Part shown: positions 47,441-60,869 of the stretch, piece by piece
Numbering within the stretch: the first letter of the stretch is position 1
How the letters are laid out: each line of letters opens with the position of its first letter
Assembly: GCA_003586115.2 (NCBI GenBank)
Contig: QVOM02000001.1
Location: 18,117,291 to 18,181,290 of the forward strand
DNA length: 64,000 bases
DNA from: Salvator merianae
Lineage: Eukaryota > Chordata > Lepidosauria > Squamata > Teiidae
Reading direction: 5' to 3'
Program-made: the position numbers and the translations under genes
Notes under the pieces: model-generated
What the model saw: the letters and a program-made list of their open reading frames with translations, nothing else
Databases searched by the model: none
Told to the model about the DNA's origin: nothing

Positions 47441-47940
47441 CAGGTTGGGCAAAGTAAAAACTGATGTAAGAAGGCTCAGGTTCAGTTCTGAGTATGGGAG
47501 GGTCTACAATTCTTCATAAAGAGGAAGAATCACCCTGTACATGTACACAGAAACACAATATGCTTCATATCTTTTTTTTCTCTGAAGGAGATACGTACAT
47601 ATAGATATCATGGTTTCAGGCTAGGGCTTTCTCTCATGTCAGGAAGTCAGGAATTGAACCTGGAACTTTTTGCTTGTGAGGGGATATGGTGCTAGACGGA
47701 AATGGATAATAAAAACAGCAAATCTACGAGACCCAGACAAGAACCACAACTAAACTTCCCCTTACAACCTGATTATTTCTGACTACCATCCATGAAAAAA
47801 GGAAGATGCATTATTGATTCTTAGCTCTTCCAAGAGGACTCCATGTAAAAATAAAAATACTCAGTTCTCTATGAAGTATCACTTTATTTGTTCAATCAGA
47901 ACGTGATGTTTCTTATCACATCCTTTACTGCAGAGTCTTT

Positions 47941-48405
47941 GGCCATTTCTGCACAGTGTGTGTTATCCCATGCCACGCAAGTCTGATCTTGGGCTGGATC
48001 AAGCAATCCAGGCCAAGATCAGAGAGGCAGTGAGCAGCACAGGCACAGGACTTTTAATCCAGGGGCCCAGAAGTGGTGCACTTCTGAAGGCCTGGAGAAA
48101 AGGCACCAAGCTCCTTGTGCCCAGGAGATTGGCTCAGCTAACTTGCTGCCATCCGCACATGAGCATTGGGCTGGACTACTGTGGGGGACCACCTGGGGAA
48201 CGTCTTCAAAGTGGTCTCCCACTGGAGTGGGCTCAAGTGCCATTTTCTCACCAGGGCCTGCTCCAATGCCATGACCCAAGCAGACATGGCTTTCTACCAG
48301 GAAGCATGGCCTTCTGGTAGACTAGTCTGCAATGTGGATAAGGCATTCCCCAGGAGCTGCTAGTCTGGTCCAGCAGCCCTGCACAAATCCTGCCTTTGGT
48401 TCTAC
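47941..48405 (+). repeat. Dispersed GC-richer repeat family B, copy 2
   Basis: GGCCATTTCTGCACAGTGTG at the left end, then a body collinear with 25551-26012 through GTCTCCCACTGGAGTG, GTAGACTAGTCTGCAATGTGG and TTCCCCAGGAGCTGCTA. The right end is near CCTGCACAAATCCTGCC. Open frames up to 120 codons in this repeat are not conserved between the two copies, so I do not call them genes. Confidence 0.75.
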
Positions 48406-50935
48406 ATTACTCCACATTTTGAGTGATTCCCCCTCCTTCAAAATTCTGGGTTCAGCAATATATTCATGAATATCATTATGACTGTTGTGACTGCAAAGTG
48501 AGGTCCACCAACCAGAGACAAATGTGGTATTTCTAGGTCTTACTCGGCTTAATGTATTGACACAACACACAAACCAAGAAGGACCTAAACCACCTCAAAT
48601 AGCCTCTTAAAGTGACCCTTCTGGAGCCATCTTAAAGTACTTTGATGCCTCTTCCCACAAAAGTGGCAGCTTCAAAGTATCATGTACACAAAACTGCAGA
48701 TGTACTCCTGCTGCTCAATGGGCAGGAAGCTACACAGGCTGAATTTTTTTCTGGAAATGAGGACATTTCCTGCTTTGCCTTCTCCCAGTGAAACAGCCCC
48801 AGTAAACCACCCTGACCATTGGGTGCTTTTGCTAAGAAACTCACCCAGGAGGGTGGAAGGTTCCTCAGGGTGTTGTGGCTGGAAAAGGAGAATCCCCCAA
48901 AAATAAAAGTGGAAGAAAGAAATGACTGGAAAGCTGGGGGCAAAGCAACAATACACTTTTGAAGGATACTGGGTTTTTTCTTCTTCTTTTTTAGTTTTAA
49001 TCTTATAAAAAATTCCACATAGACACAACTAATCCATTTTTTTGTAGATACTGTTGAAGTTTGTAGCTTCTACCTCTCTCACTCAGTCTCAGATCACTCC
49101 AAGTGGAGCAAATATGGTACCCAAAATTGTGCCATTTTAACAAATACTGCATCATGTCAGGTTACTGCATCTTCACGTAGGTGGCTTATTAGAGCTAAGA
49201 ATGTTAGCCAAATCTTGGTTTATTTTCATTTAATCCTTATACAGAAAAACAACCCAAAAGTGTGACTGTAGCAAGGACTTTCCCGTTTGTCCCACAGGAT
49301 TGTTGATCTATGCCTAGCAAGCTAAACACAGGTTTGAAGTTTTGAGTAACAAAACAAGTGCTTAGTTGAGGAATAATTATTCCAGATTAAGAAACTGTGT
49401 CCAGTCTGTGCCCAGAGATCCTCAAGAGTCAGAACAGCAGCTAGCATCACAGAGAGCACATGCTAAATTTTTGGAACGAGCAACTCGACCCGTGAGCAAG
49501 TGAAAAAGGATCCAGGATAGAAAGCCAGAAGGAAAGGTACTTTTGCTTGCTTTCAAAAAGCTGCATGAAGCATTAAGTCTTATCTCTACACAAACAGAGT
49601 AAGAAAAAAAGCAGTTAACAACAAAATGGATAGGTATAGATAGGACAAAGTCATTAAAAACATATTTAACTGCCATTTGGAAACAAATTGAAAAGCCATT
49701 TTCAAAGTAGTTAATGATGCAATATCTTTTACTCCCCCTCTTGCTCAAGGCACAACATATCCTCAGTTATAAATAAGAGTAACAAGAACAGGGAAGCCAA
49801 GGTCTGTAAACTGAAGAAAGAGCTCTATAAATTGACAGTGAGCGTGTGCAATACGATAGTGCTGAAACTGCTCACTGCTAAAACAGCTAACTGATTCCAG
49901 TTGTGCCAAGTATAGATTCACAGTCCATAGGGCAGGTATATTTCCACGTGCAGGCTGCATGTGTCTAACCATGTGATGGGCGGTAGTTTACAAACATTTT
50001 GGATCATGCAGACTAACTTAGCGTTGAGGGTCCCCCCCCCTTCTGCCAGCACTCAGCCAAAATCTTAAATTACAATTCTTTGAAAGCTCTGTAAATCATG
50101 GGTGCACTTATAACAAAGAATACAAGTTGCCAACAGTATTTACAGAAGCAACAGAGTGGTGATTTTTGTGAATCGGATAAACTTGTTCGAACTTTTTCTG
50201 TTTATTGCCAATTAGGGCTGATAACTGTTGAATGCTAATCTATCTTGTCCATAAAAATCTGTAAATTGACTGGCTAATCTGTAAAAATGCAGGCATTAAC
50301 TTATTCAGCTGTTCAGCTAATCCCAGTATACAATGTGCCACAAAGGATGGCTCCGATTCCCAAACATCTGCTTAGAAGACCCTTGATACAAATTGGCCTC
50401 TGAGATTCAACTGGTCTTACCACCTGCTTCAAAGCCTTCAGCAAGGCAGTCAACCTGGAAGCTTATCAGGCTGATCAACAGATAGCTGGACATTTCTGCA
50501 GGCGAGGTTTCAAGCTGAAGCATAACATTCTTTCCGTTAAAATGCATGCACACAGAAAACATGCAGAGAGAAGCCAGGGAGCTGAAAACAGTTTTTAGCA
50601 ATGGGTTTATTTGCAGCCAATCAGCCTAACAGTATGACTAGTAATTATGCACACAGACATATTAATTAATGCATGCACAATTACATGTCAAAAATAACAG
50701 TATAGAAGTTTGGTTCTCAGTATTTTTCCGAGCTGAGAAAGCAAGCCTGCTATCAATCTCTGTTACACAACTGTAGTGACCAAAACAGAGGAAACAGACG
50801 GACACAACACCAGTGTATTTCTGCATGTGAACAGTTATGCTACTGTTAAAGCAGCTAATTCTCTTATCAATCACTTTGCTATATCCTTGTTTTGAGACAC
50901 ACATTTTATATGAATAGTTATTTTTGAAGTCCGTT

Positions 50936-51126
50936 GGACTCACACCGCCATTATCGCCTTCTTGGTGGGTGGGGCTGCATTATGCTTGTGTGTGACGGCA
51001 TCATGAATCATCACACATGTGCATGATGTCACTGCGCAGGCATAGAAAATGTGCACCTGCCCACTGATGTAGAGCGCATGCGCAGTGCAGCCCTGCCCAC
51101 AGAGAAGGTAATAATGACAGTGGTCA
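50936..51126. repeat. Palindromic MITE carrying an NRF1-type motif
   Basis: The left arm (ACCGCCATTATCGCCTTCTT, GGTGGGTGGGGCTGCAT) is inverted at the right (GCAGCCCTGCCCACAGAGAA, GGTAATAATGACAGTGG). GCGCATGCGCAG at 51074-51085 fits the NRF1 consensus. It is locally GC-rich against an AT-rich background, and central ATGATG/CATGATGTCA stretches may fold further. Confidence 0.8.
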
Positions 51127-51676
51127 AACTTGCAGCAAAGATGAGCTTTCTGCATCTTTTCAAAAGGACTCACCTACTCATGAGTCACTGCAGGTGCTGA
51201 AGAGAGCCTAGGATTGTCAGGTGAGGCATCTGAAAGTCCCAAGCCTCTTTACGAAATTTGTAAGAAATGAATTTCCTACAAACTGTAGTTTGGCACAAAC
51301 AGTAGATGGCAATCCTTTCTATGAATTGTGGAAACTCCCAGGAGACTGTAACCATTAGAAAGAATTTGCTAGCAAACTTTGTACAACTATCCTAGAAAGA
51401 GAAGGTTGTTTTACCAGTTTGGGATTGATATCAACTCTTAAACAATTCTGGTGTATTATTTTGCATATTTTGGAAAACTCACTGTACCAGTGCTACTCCA
51501 TATTCTTCAAAAATCATCATCAGGGGCTACTTCTGCAAATTCTCTTCTGGTTAATCTGGCTGTCTTCATCTACTGGTGGCCAATTAACCCTTCCCTGTGA
51601 TAACTGGATATTTCATCAAAACATATCCTTTTATCCTCCACAGAGCCAAATATACAAAAACATATCATTGACAGCA

Positions 51677-51960
51677 TAAGAACATAAGAAGTGCTGGATC
51701 AGGCCACAGCCTGTCTAGTCCAGCATCCTGTCTCACACAGTGGCCCACCAATTGCTTCTGGGCATTCTCAAGCAGAATAAAAGGCAAAACCTTCTCCTGC
51801 TCTTGACTCCCTGCAAATGGCCTTTAGAGAAATCCTGTCTGTGTCTCCACCCTGGAGGCAGTACCTAGGTATCCATTCTAGTAGCCACTGATACACCTAA
51901 CCTCCATGAATCTGTCCAACAACATACTCACTCTATTCTAACACTTTAAAAACTAAATTA
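51677..51960 (+). repeat. Dispersed squamate repeat (GGATCAGGCC family), copy 2
   Basis: AAGAACATAAGAAGTGCTGG, GGATCAGGCC, TAGTCCAGCATCCTGTCTCA, CACAGTGGCCCACCAATTGC, CCACCCTGGAGGCAGTACC. This is the longest and clearest of the three copies. It ends near CCATGAATCTGTC. Confidence 0.9.
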
Positions 51961-52414
51961 AATTTAAAAACTAAATTAAAATTCATCATGAGTGAATGGA
52001 AATGGCCTGTTGAAAAGACCGTAGATTTTCTGAAGTAAAAAAAAGTTACTATCTATGCAGAGCCAGGCTGACAACTCACATTGCATGCAGCTGTAGACAT
52101 TACTTCCATCTAAAAATGGCTTGGAATGAACTATTGTACAAAAATCGCAAATGAAAGATGGGTCCCATTTTCAGTTTTACTGTTTTAAAATAAAGGGAGA
52201 GAAAGATGATATTAAGAATGGTTATGTCAGCCAAAATTCTGATTTTTTCAATAGTAATGTGATGTCCCTTTAAACCATATCTGGAGCTATGTTGCAGCAT
52301 AACAGCATATTCTGTGGTTGCTATATTTGCCATCCTGAAAAACAGCTAAGTCTTATTGGAACTCAGGTTTTCCTGAGTTCCACTTTTCTTCAAGCTAATG
52401 CATAACTTGGTTGT

Positions 52415-52497
52415 TTTTAAATTTATGTTGTAACCTCTTTGGGATCCTTTAGATGAATCAGCATATAAACATTTTAAATAAAAATAAAATAACTGCA
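52415..52497 (+). mobile_element. L2-type LINE 3' terminus
   Basis: TTTATGTTGTAACCTCTTTG, GGATC...AATCAGCATATAAACATTTT, then AAATAAAAATAAAATAA. It has the typical order of an L2-like tail, with the body missing. Confidence 0.6.
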
Positions 52498-54464
52498 AAT
52501 ATTTCTCAGTACTGTTCTGATTACTACCCTCCATTAAAGCCTCATATAACTTCATTGTTTCAGATTAACGCTATCTTAGATTAAAGTACAATGCAGGAGT
52601 GTTAAAGGAACAGTTACAGCTTTATTTCTTTGTACAACAACCTTTGCATTAGTTGATTTAGCTAAGTTTATCACTCTTAAGCACCCTTTACAGGTCAGGT
52701 TTATATTAAACACATGACTTCACATTTTCTGCCCTACAGAAAGCTACCCCTACAGCTTTAAACTGGGAAATCATGCTACAATGCCAAAATTATTCAGGGT
52801 ACAGGCAGTTTTGTCTATTCTTATGCGCTTTGCTTCCAATTTGTACATGATAATAAAAGATTTGCGATTAAAACACTTTTCCAGCACTACTAAAACTATC
52901 GACCACCATCCACCCTCAAAAGGCTCACCCTCCAAGGATAGCATTTGGGAGGGTATAAAATTTGGTGAAGCCAATAAAATACTCACTCTTCAAGGCACGT
53001 GAAAATTTGTATACTGTTGGCTCAGAACCTCCAGAGTTCAGTGTTCCCTACCATACACACATAGATTCCTGACCTACATAAAAAGGCAAGTGTCCCACAT
53101 CTGTTAGGGATTTCTTGAAAGCGGGTCAGCTCACGTTGGCATGAGAACATTTCACACTCTTACTGCGCTAAGGTACACACTGGACATAAACTGAATCTGG
53201 CACAACATGCCGACAATATTTTCTTGCATTGAAAGGGTTTGCGGTACTTTTAAATCTGATACAGAAAGTTACAGAAGTTTCAACTGCTTTTCTTATTTAT
53301 CTAGGTACTTCTAGTACAGTTAAGTATTTTTCCTTACAAGCAAGATCAAAGGAACTCAGAAAAAAAGTACACCATTAACTACGATGTTGACATTCCCTGT
53401 TAAATCACTGCCGTTAGAACTCTGCATTTTAATAAATCCACGTTTTCACGTTTTTGGAATTAATTGCCCTGAGCCAAAGAAACAACTTTTTTCCTGCAAG
53501 GGGGTTAAAGAAGAAGAGGCGAAACATTTACAAAAAGATTACTCTTTTAAAGTTTACTGCTAAAGTTATTAAACTATAACCAGTAAGGGATGCTTAAAAT
53601 AAACCTGCTCTACCTTTTAAAAAGTTTATGAAAGGATTAGTACTTTTTGCCTGAGTCCAAAAATCTGAACACACTGTGAGAAAAGGCTGCAAAAACTTCT
53701 ACTAAACTTCTAAGCATTTAGACTGGTGCGAGCAGCTAACCTGAAAATTAAATCAACAAAGAAGTGGTTAAATAGAATATTTACCTGCAGTTCTAGCTTG
53801 CCACGCAGCACCTAACTACAGGAGATCCCCAGCTCTTACGAGCTGTGTGTGTGCCTTCAGCAAGAGACGACTCACTGGTTGATCCAAGAAGTGAGCTGAC
53901 AATTTAGACCCTTTGATAGAGCTGCAGTCACATGACTCAAGACACAGCCAGAATGTACCAGCTTCCAATTGCTAACTCCTTTCCCTGCAGTTCAGTATTG
54001 AATGTGATCACTCTGAGGTTGGACGTTCATCTGGCTGTATTCAGAGACTCTCGAAAAAGAATATCAAGAATTTCATTTCTCTTGCACAACAGCAAGGACG
54101 CTGCTTCTCCTGAATATGAAAAAAATGCAGTCAGAGAGCACTGGTACGTGTTGCAGTCCACCAGTGGTAGAACAAACTGACTAAATTCTAGAAAAATAGC
54201 TGCCCTCGTACAGAATTTCCCATTTAAGTGGGGAAAGTACTTCTACCAACAATGACATAAAATCTCCTCTCCTCAACTGCCATTTGGAGTTTCCATATAC
54301 TTTTATCAAGTCTCTCTCTTAATAGAATTGATTTCAACTACTCTAAAATTCCTCCAACTTCAGAGAGATTTAATGCTGCAGTCCTAAACCTATTTCTCCC
54401 AGTCCAAGATTGGAATCAAACAAAACTTCCTGTTCACCGTGCCTAGTCCAACAGGGAATTACTG

Positions 54465-54499
54465 AATCTGTCTCTCTCTCTCTGTCTCTCTCTCTCTGT
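54465..54499 (+). repeat. (TC)n microsatellite with TG interruptions
   Basis: TCTGTCTCTCTCTCTCTG repeated with variation, about 35 bp. Confidence 0.95.
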
Positions 54500-54852
54500 A
54501 AAAATATGTGTGGCTTTTCATTAGCAGTCAGTATTTTGCAATAGTAAACATTCAACTTACTGGGAAAAAAAATCTAACAAGATGCATTAGTCAACCACTG
54601 AAAACTACAAGCCATGCTGCAACTAGTTTGAACAAGTGTATTTTGCAATGTAGTATTTCTTCCTTTTCATGCTTCATCACTTGCCATCACTTGCTTATTC
54701 ATATGCCCCTATACTCAGCTTTAACAAAGTAAAGAACTTGAAGCTCAAAGGTATAGTATGCTACACCTGTACTGCTGGAGAAGCAACTAACAATGTCCCA
54801 AATGCCCAAATCCTCAGGTTTCCCCTGACTGGCCTGGTGAGAATTTGTTAGA

Positions 54853-54992
54853 TGAGCAGGGTTGGGCCTGGTTGGCCCTTGGATGGGAGACAATGGGGAA
54901 ACACCAGGCACTGCTGGCTGGACCAGGTAGTTGAAAATACCTGGAAGCGGGCAACAGTAAACCACTTCTGTATCACTGCCAAGAAAACTATA
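54853..54992 (+). repeat. 5S-rRNA-derived SINE
   Basis: The stretch 54855-54918 reads GAGCAGGGTTGGGCCTGG, TTGGATGGGAGACAATGGGG and ACACCAGGCACTGCTGG. This corresponds to the 3' half of vertebrate 5S rRNA, including the internal-control region (GCAGGGTCGGGCCTGG, TTGGATGGGAGACCGCC). A body follows (GCGGGCAACAGTAAACCACT, TGCCAAGAAAACTA) typical of the lizard SINE that uses this head. The 5' half of 5S rRNA is absent, so it is not a 5S gene. Confidence 0.85.
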
Positions 54993-56212
54993 CTAATTTC
55001 TCACCAACAGTTGTTCTGTATTCCTGTTTCAGGAGGCATCTTTACCTTTATCTTTTGAACTACTCGATCTACCACCTAGCATCACTTAGGAATTTTTTTT
55101 CAAATTCTGGCAGTCTCAACTCTCATCAGAAAAATGTAAACGTAGGTCTTGAGTTCAAAAGGGAAAAGGCAGTACAATATTATTAACCTTTCATGAATCC
55201 AAAAATATACAGGCACTGCAATTCTGTGGGTGCCTCCAGATGTGGGCTAAAACTTGCAATTCTCCTAGGACTCTATTGCAAATGTCAGACATAACTCCGC
55301 CATTCCCAATACACTCCGGGTTAACCCACTGAAACTGATATGTGCGGTGCCCGTAATAGCAATGCTTACTTATGTATCTGCTGGCCAGTTTCATTCTCTC
55401 ACTTGGGCTACCAGGAAGCCTGACAAGTGCTGGAAAAACAACAAAAGGCAGTGGGTGGGTGCTTGATTGGCCTTTGGGTAGTTCCATGTGAGATAGTAAT
55501 AATACAGGTCAGCAGACGTAGAAGGTAAGGGGCACCAAGAAGCAGTTGCAGAATCTTTTTAAAATCCTGACTTGCCTCTTGTTGTCTGGAGGCAGCCTCA
55601 ATCTTATATGGCTCCCTTCTTTTTAGTTGCTCTGACTGAGCATCACAGACCGAACTTTTCCCAAGGTCAGGTAAGCAAGAGACCCTGAAGCACTTTTTCT
55701 CCTGTTCTGTTTTTAACGTACCATGAGGCTTGGCTCATTACACAAGTCACCTCAAGCTATTTGCCCTGTAAGACTTGTTTGGCACTGCATTTTCTCTGCC
55801 CATGTAGAACATTGGAGCCTAATTGGACATTATCTTGTTATGGTAAAAATATTTGTTTTAAAACATTTCCTATCTAAAAAAGCATACAGTGCTGTTCCTT
55901 TAGTCTGCAGTAGCTATTGAAAGCTGTGTAATTGAAAAGAACATCAGTGTACGTGGGAGTAAATTTAACTCGCCTAACCTCCTCCCGAAGTTGCACCCTT
56001 CCTAAGCAAAAATCACTGTTTTAGCCTGAAGAAGGAGGGAGAGAAAATGAGCTGGAAGTACACTCTGAAAGCAAACAGTTAAGCAAAACCCTCCGTATTT
56101 CATTTAGTGCTCTATTCAAAACCATTGCCTCCCATTGCAGTAATCTTTAATATTACTTTTTGAAAGTAACTAACTGAAAGCTATGGAGAGTTGAATACTG
56201 CATGTTGTCTAA

Positions 56213-56390
56213 TGCTGTGTTCAGACATAACAAAAGGGGTGACTTGGAGGCGCCTCATAGAGACTGTGTGTGCCCCAAGTCTTCTCTAATCCACCTTTTC
56301 TAGCACAGAATGTTCATGAGAGGGGGGAGGGGCAGACTGGTGTGTGAACAATCCCACCTCAAAGCAGTCTTTGAGCTACCTCAGAGATGC
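56213..56390 (+). repeat. Dispersed repeat family A, copy 3
   Basis: GCTGTGTTCAGACATAACAA, TCTCTAATCCACCTTTTCTA, ATGTTCATGAGAGG, GGCAGACTGGTGTGTGAACA, AATCCCACC. Collinear with the copies at 1578 and 30468. Confidence 0.75.
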
Positions 56391-57594
56391 TTTTTTGTGT
56401 GTGTGTCTGATCACAGCCTTGGTCTTTAGCCTCATACTGCCTTCACTCTTTTTAAATCCCAGGATGGGCAGCACACCAAATTCAGTATTGAAAAGTGCCC
56501 AGAAAAGTTGCCAGTACAGAACATTTTGGATCAGAGCACTTTTGCTGTTGTGTGTTTGATCACTTCCGAGTTTCCTCTATTAACAACTCCCCCAATTTTT
56601 CCCCTCTGTTAGTGTCCCCCCTGTGTTTCACTATTGCTCCTCCATTTTTGCATTTGAGGGCAGGGAGTGGCCAAGGATCATCACTGGGGAGGGGTAGGTG
56701 CCTCAGGGATGATTTGATCCTTCAAAAGACCACAGGAGGAAGCAGAGGAAATGGAGGGGCTGGTAATCTATTTGCAAACACTCTAGGAAGAAGCAGAACA
56801 GAGGAGTCAGAGGTAAGCAGAAGGCAGCTCATTCATTGGAGACTCATCTGCAAGCTGTTGACAGCATGGGAAGAGTGAGGAGACCCTTCAGAGTGTGTCT
56901 GCCTATTAACAAAAGGATGGCATTGCGGTTCCTGACTCCTCTGATCCAGATACATCCAGTCAGCAGCTTGCAAAGAGGCCTCAGATGAGTGAGTTGCCTT
57001 CTGCTTGCCTCTACCTTCTCTTCTTCCTGAGGTTTTTGCTAACAGTCAGATTTGCTGCTCCTTCTACTTCCATGATGTTTTTTAAAAAATTGGATCTCCC
57101 TTAGACAGCTGACCCCTATTCCCCTCCACCTTCAAATTCGAAAAGAGAGGAGTCGAAGACATTCCTGCTGCAACTAACCCACCATTTTCAAATGGCTTGA
57201 TTTGTGTGATTTCTGTTCCTGCTCTACTTTTGCAGAACTAAACTCTTGCGCAAATTGAGGCTTCTCTGTTGTCAATGAAAATGACTACCAATAATCACGT
57301 ACAGTATGATATGCAATCCACAGTGTAGAATAATCTGCTGTTCCTGTTCTTGTTTCTGGAAATCTGTCTTCCAGAGAAAAAGATAACCATACAAAATCAT
57401 TTGAAATTGGCTGCACAATTCAGACAACTCAGAACAGGCATACAATTACACATCCATTAACTTCTGCTGATCTATTCTGGGTACTCTGTTACAGTTCACC
57501 GTTTCCATTTGTTTGTATCTATACCCTCTTTTACCAGTGCTGAGGAAAATGCCAGACTGAACAGAAATGATTTTAGTTGCTCTTTAAAAATGCA

Positions 57595-57900
57595 CAGGGA
57601 GAGAGCTTACTTCACAACAGATGAAAGCTTATTCCATAAGGCTGGTGCCACCACAAGGAAGGCCCAGAGGGAGACACTTGCCCCAGCAGCATCTCAGACA
57701 GGAAGACCCATCAGCAAGTCCTCCCTGGAAGTTCTGAGACTCCGGAGTGCTTGGTACTAGGTAAGATGATATTTTCAAAACTAGAGCCAAGCTATTTCTG
57801 ACTTTATAGATTAAAACTACACCTTGAATTAGGCCTGGTATACTATTGAAAGCTAGTGCTTCACTTGCAGCACCAGGTAAAAGTGTGGCCATCTTCCAAA
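57595..57900 (+). repeat. Dispersed squamate repeat (TTCCATAAGGCTGGTGCC family)
   Basis: CTTATTCCATAAGGCTGGTG, CCACCACAAGGAAGGCCC, CTTTATAGATTAAAACTACA and CACCTTGAATTAGGCCTGG match a frequent lizard repeat (TTCCATAGGCTGGGGCC...TTTATAGATCAATACCAGCACCTTGAAT). The class is not known to me. Frames within it are not genes. Confidence 0.55.
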
Positions 57901-59718
57901 CCCACACATCAGTCTGTCTTCAGCATCCAGCACTAGCTGCTATCTCTCAGTGTTTGTTAGGGCAGGTGCCACTGACAGCAGGTTATCTTTACTCAGGAAT
58001 CGACAGACCCCGTGCTCTAACGGAAAGTCAACACAACTTTATGACTTCTTCCATTATTCTTTATAGAGTACAATGCACATAGTTTAGCACACTGTTTCTG
58101 GGTGCATAGTTAAGTTTGCTCATTGTAAAACTGCCATCACTGCATCCAAAGAAGACTGGATCACTGGATAAGTAAGTTTTTCCATCAAGGCAGCTCTCCA
58201 TAATCTTGAAAGCCAGTAATCTTTTGTTAATCCACCCAGGTTCATCCAAAATTTAGCTACCGAAAGCAAGCTGGCAGTAACAGAAAGCTTAGCAGAATGG
58301 CTTTGGTAGTATTTGGGAACCTATACAAAAATTCAACAGTGCCAGATGTGCCGCTAGGTCTGGGTTTTGTTTTTGTGACAGCATAAACTTCCTGAAATAT
58401 GGCACTATTAATATCTTATAGTTCTGCCCTCTGAGTATGCATGGTAAGCATGCCAGTAGAGTATAAAGCTGTGTAAAAATGGGATTACTGAAGAAGAGTG
58501 TTTTATTATCTTTGGGCAAATTTAAAGGATGCTTCATGACCCTAACCTGAGCCCCTTTTTGTGTCCTATATTGCTGTTCAACTATTTGTTCCTGGTACAT
58601 GGAATCTAATGTTCCAGTATTGTCTGAATCAAGAACATCCCATACACTGTTATTTCAACTTGGTGATTCTGTTTCTGGAATTGCCACATATAAAGCATTT
58701 GTTCTTTTATATCTTGCTGAGTAGAAAATTAATCATCTGTAGCCAGTGGAGCCAATTTAACCACACTCCTCGATTTATATTCTATCACTTTCCTTTAGTG
58801 AAAGAAACATTATTTCTATTAAAAACTTCTTATTTAAACACACTCTGTTTTCACTTAAGAGCCTCTCCGTATCTTTTCTGTTTTTGTTCTAGTTTGTAAA
58901 AGTGGAGTAATAGAACAGAGGGGGTACCGGCTGCTAGTTTATTTTTTCTTTCATAACTTACTTCACACAGGTTCCGGGTAAAGTAAGTTTCAATTTTTAA
59001 TCTATTTTACTGTGATTTTTTTTTTCTTTTATGACACTGAAAAGATATATGTTGAAAGGTAATCTAGAAGCCTATCAAATAAATGAATGAATTAATAGTG
59101 AGACCATGTACGGGGAGCTTTACTGTAACCACAACTATCACTGCATGTCAGCTTCTAACTAGGTAGCAACCTTTTGCCTGTATCCCTCAGAGGAAGGGAA
59201 GTTCATGTACATAATATTCAACCAGAAGCACATTGTCACTGAAGGGATTGTTTTCCTAAGTGTGAGGTCAAAATCTCCCCCCATTCTGCAGAAAAATGGA
59301 GAGGGGAATCACACCACGAAAACGAGTGAGGGCAAGAACCACGGAAAACAGTGAGAGGAGGTTTCTGAGCCCCTTCCAAATGCTACTTAGTTTCTGTATG
59401 TTTTCTTCCTGCTTCAAATTCCAGGAGGTCAACATCTGAGAACATAACCAGTATGATTAAGTGGGTCCATGTGACTGAAGTTGGGAAGCAAAGATACAGG
59501 ATTCTCTGAAGAATATTTAAGCAGCAAAGGTCTGTTTGAGGAGGGGGAGCTGCAAAGGGTTAGAGAGCACAGGGTCTCTCAGTTCTACTGACTCCACGTG
59601 CTCCCACACCTCACTCTGATTTTGCTGGCAGGACGGTGGCTTTTGGGAGGAAAATAACCTTACTTGCTTTCTCTTGTGCTCTTTGGTGAAGGGGCTGTGA
59701 CATGGCCAGAGGAAGGAA

Positions 59719-59962
59719 GAACATAAGAGGAGCCCTGCCGGGTCAGGCCATGGCCCATCTAGTCCAGCATCCTGTCTCACACAGTGGCCCACCAATTGCT
59801 TCTGGGCATCTCAAGCAGAAGCCAAAGGCAAGACCTTCACTTGCTCTCCACTCTCTGAAAGCAACCTTTAGGGGCATCCTGCCTACAGAAAGGAACAAGG
59901 TACACACACTGATGGAAGAGATCTGTCCATGATAACTGTTCTTGAACCTTCCTTCCCTGGGT
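59719..59962 (+). repeat. Dispersed squamate repeat (GGATCAGGCC family), copy 3
   Basis: AGAACATAAGAGGAGCCCTG, GGGTCAGGCCATGGCCCATC, TAGTCCAGCATCCTGTCTCA, CACAGTGGCCCACCAATTGC, then a diverged 3' part. Collinear with 7862 and 51677. Confidence 0.87.
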
Positions 59963-60869
59963 CTGTTGTCAAAGTGGCAATTGGGAAGACGCTTTAATGT
60001 GTGCACCAGAAGAAGAAAGGACCAAGAATACAATCATACTGTTCCTTGGGTCTGTCTGTCTTCTCAGCATGTGTGGCTGCTCCTCTCTTTCCTTCTTCAG
60101 GCCATGATTGTGACACTCCCTTCACCCAGGTTCTCCTCCTCTGCCTAGATGAAGTGGCTAAATTTAAATGGGCAATATTTTTGGCAGACCCATATGTTAG
60201 AGGCTATGCGGATTCTACTGCCACATCTAAGATGCACTAGAAAATAATTCACTCACATATATTTTTAACTTCATGGAAAATTTGACAATAGTTAACAGTG
60301 AGTAAGCAATCAAACAATCGATTAAATAGTTTCTGAAACGTAGCACTTAGCAATAAAGTCTGAAATGAAGATAATGTACGTACACGGAAAATCCAAGGTA
60401 GTTAATTCTGAGTTACTGAGTGAACATCATTATAAAATACAACCAAGTTAGCAGAGGTTCTGCTTTTACTGTAACCCACTCCAAGACCTCTAGATATGGA
60501 GAGGACTAGAACAAATAATTTTAAAAAGTGCCAATATGGAAAGTGGAAGTTCTTTTCCTAAGGCTATATATATAAAAAAGGCTCACCCTGCTTAGGAGCT
60601 TATCTCAAGTTTGTGTTTCTCGCACTTGCTTATACCAGACCTTCATCCACCAAACCTCATGTATTGGAGTGTAATAAATTTTAACCTTCATTCTCATGCT
60701 CATTTTACAGCCTCCTAGTAGAGGTTTGCCAGGTGCCAACAATATATGGTTGTCAGCACCCAACTAAAACATATGTCTTTGCCCAGGTCTTTGATGGTTA
60801 GCTTCCCTGTAGCCCTGCTAAGGGATGGAGGGACCACTGAATTTTATAATGCATTTTAATTATGTTAAA

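Noticed and set aside
54855..54918. Possible 5S rRNA gene
   Set aside because: Only the 3' half is present and it is fused to a SINE body.
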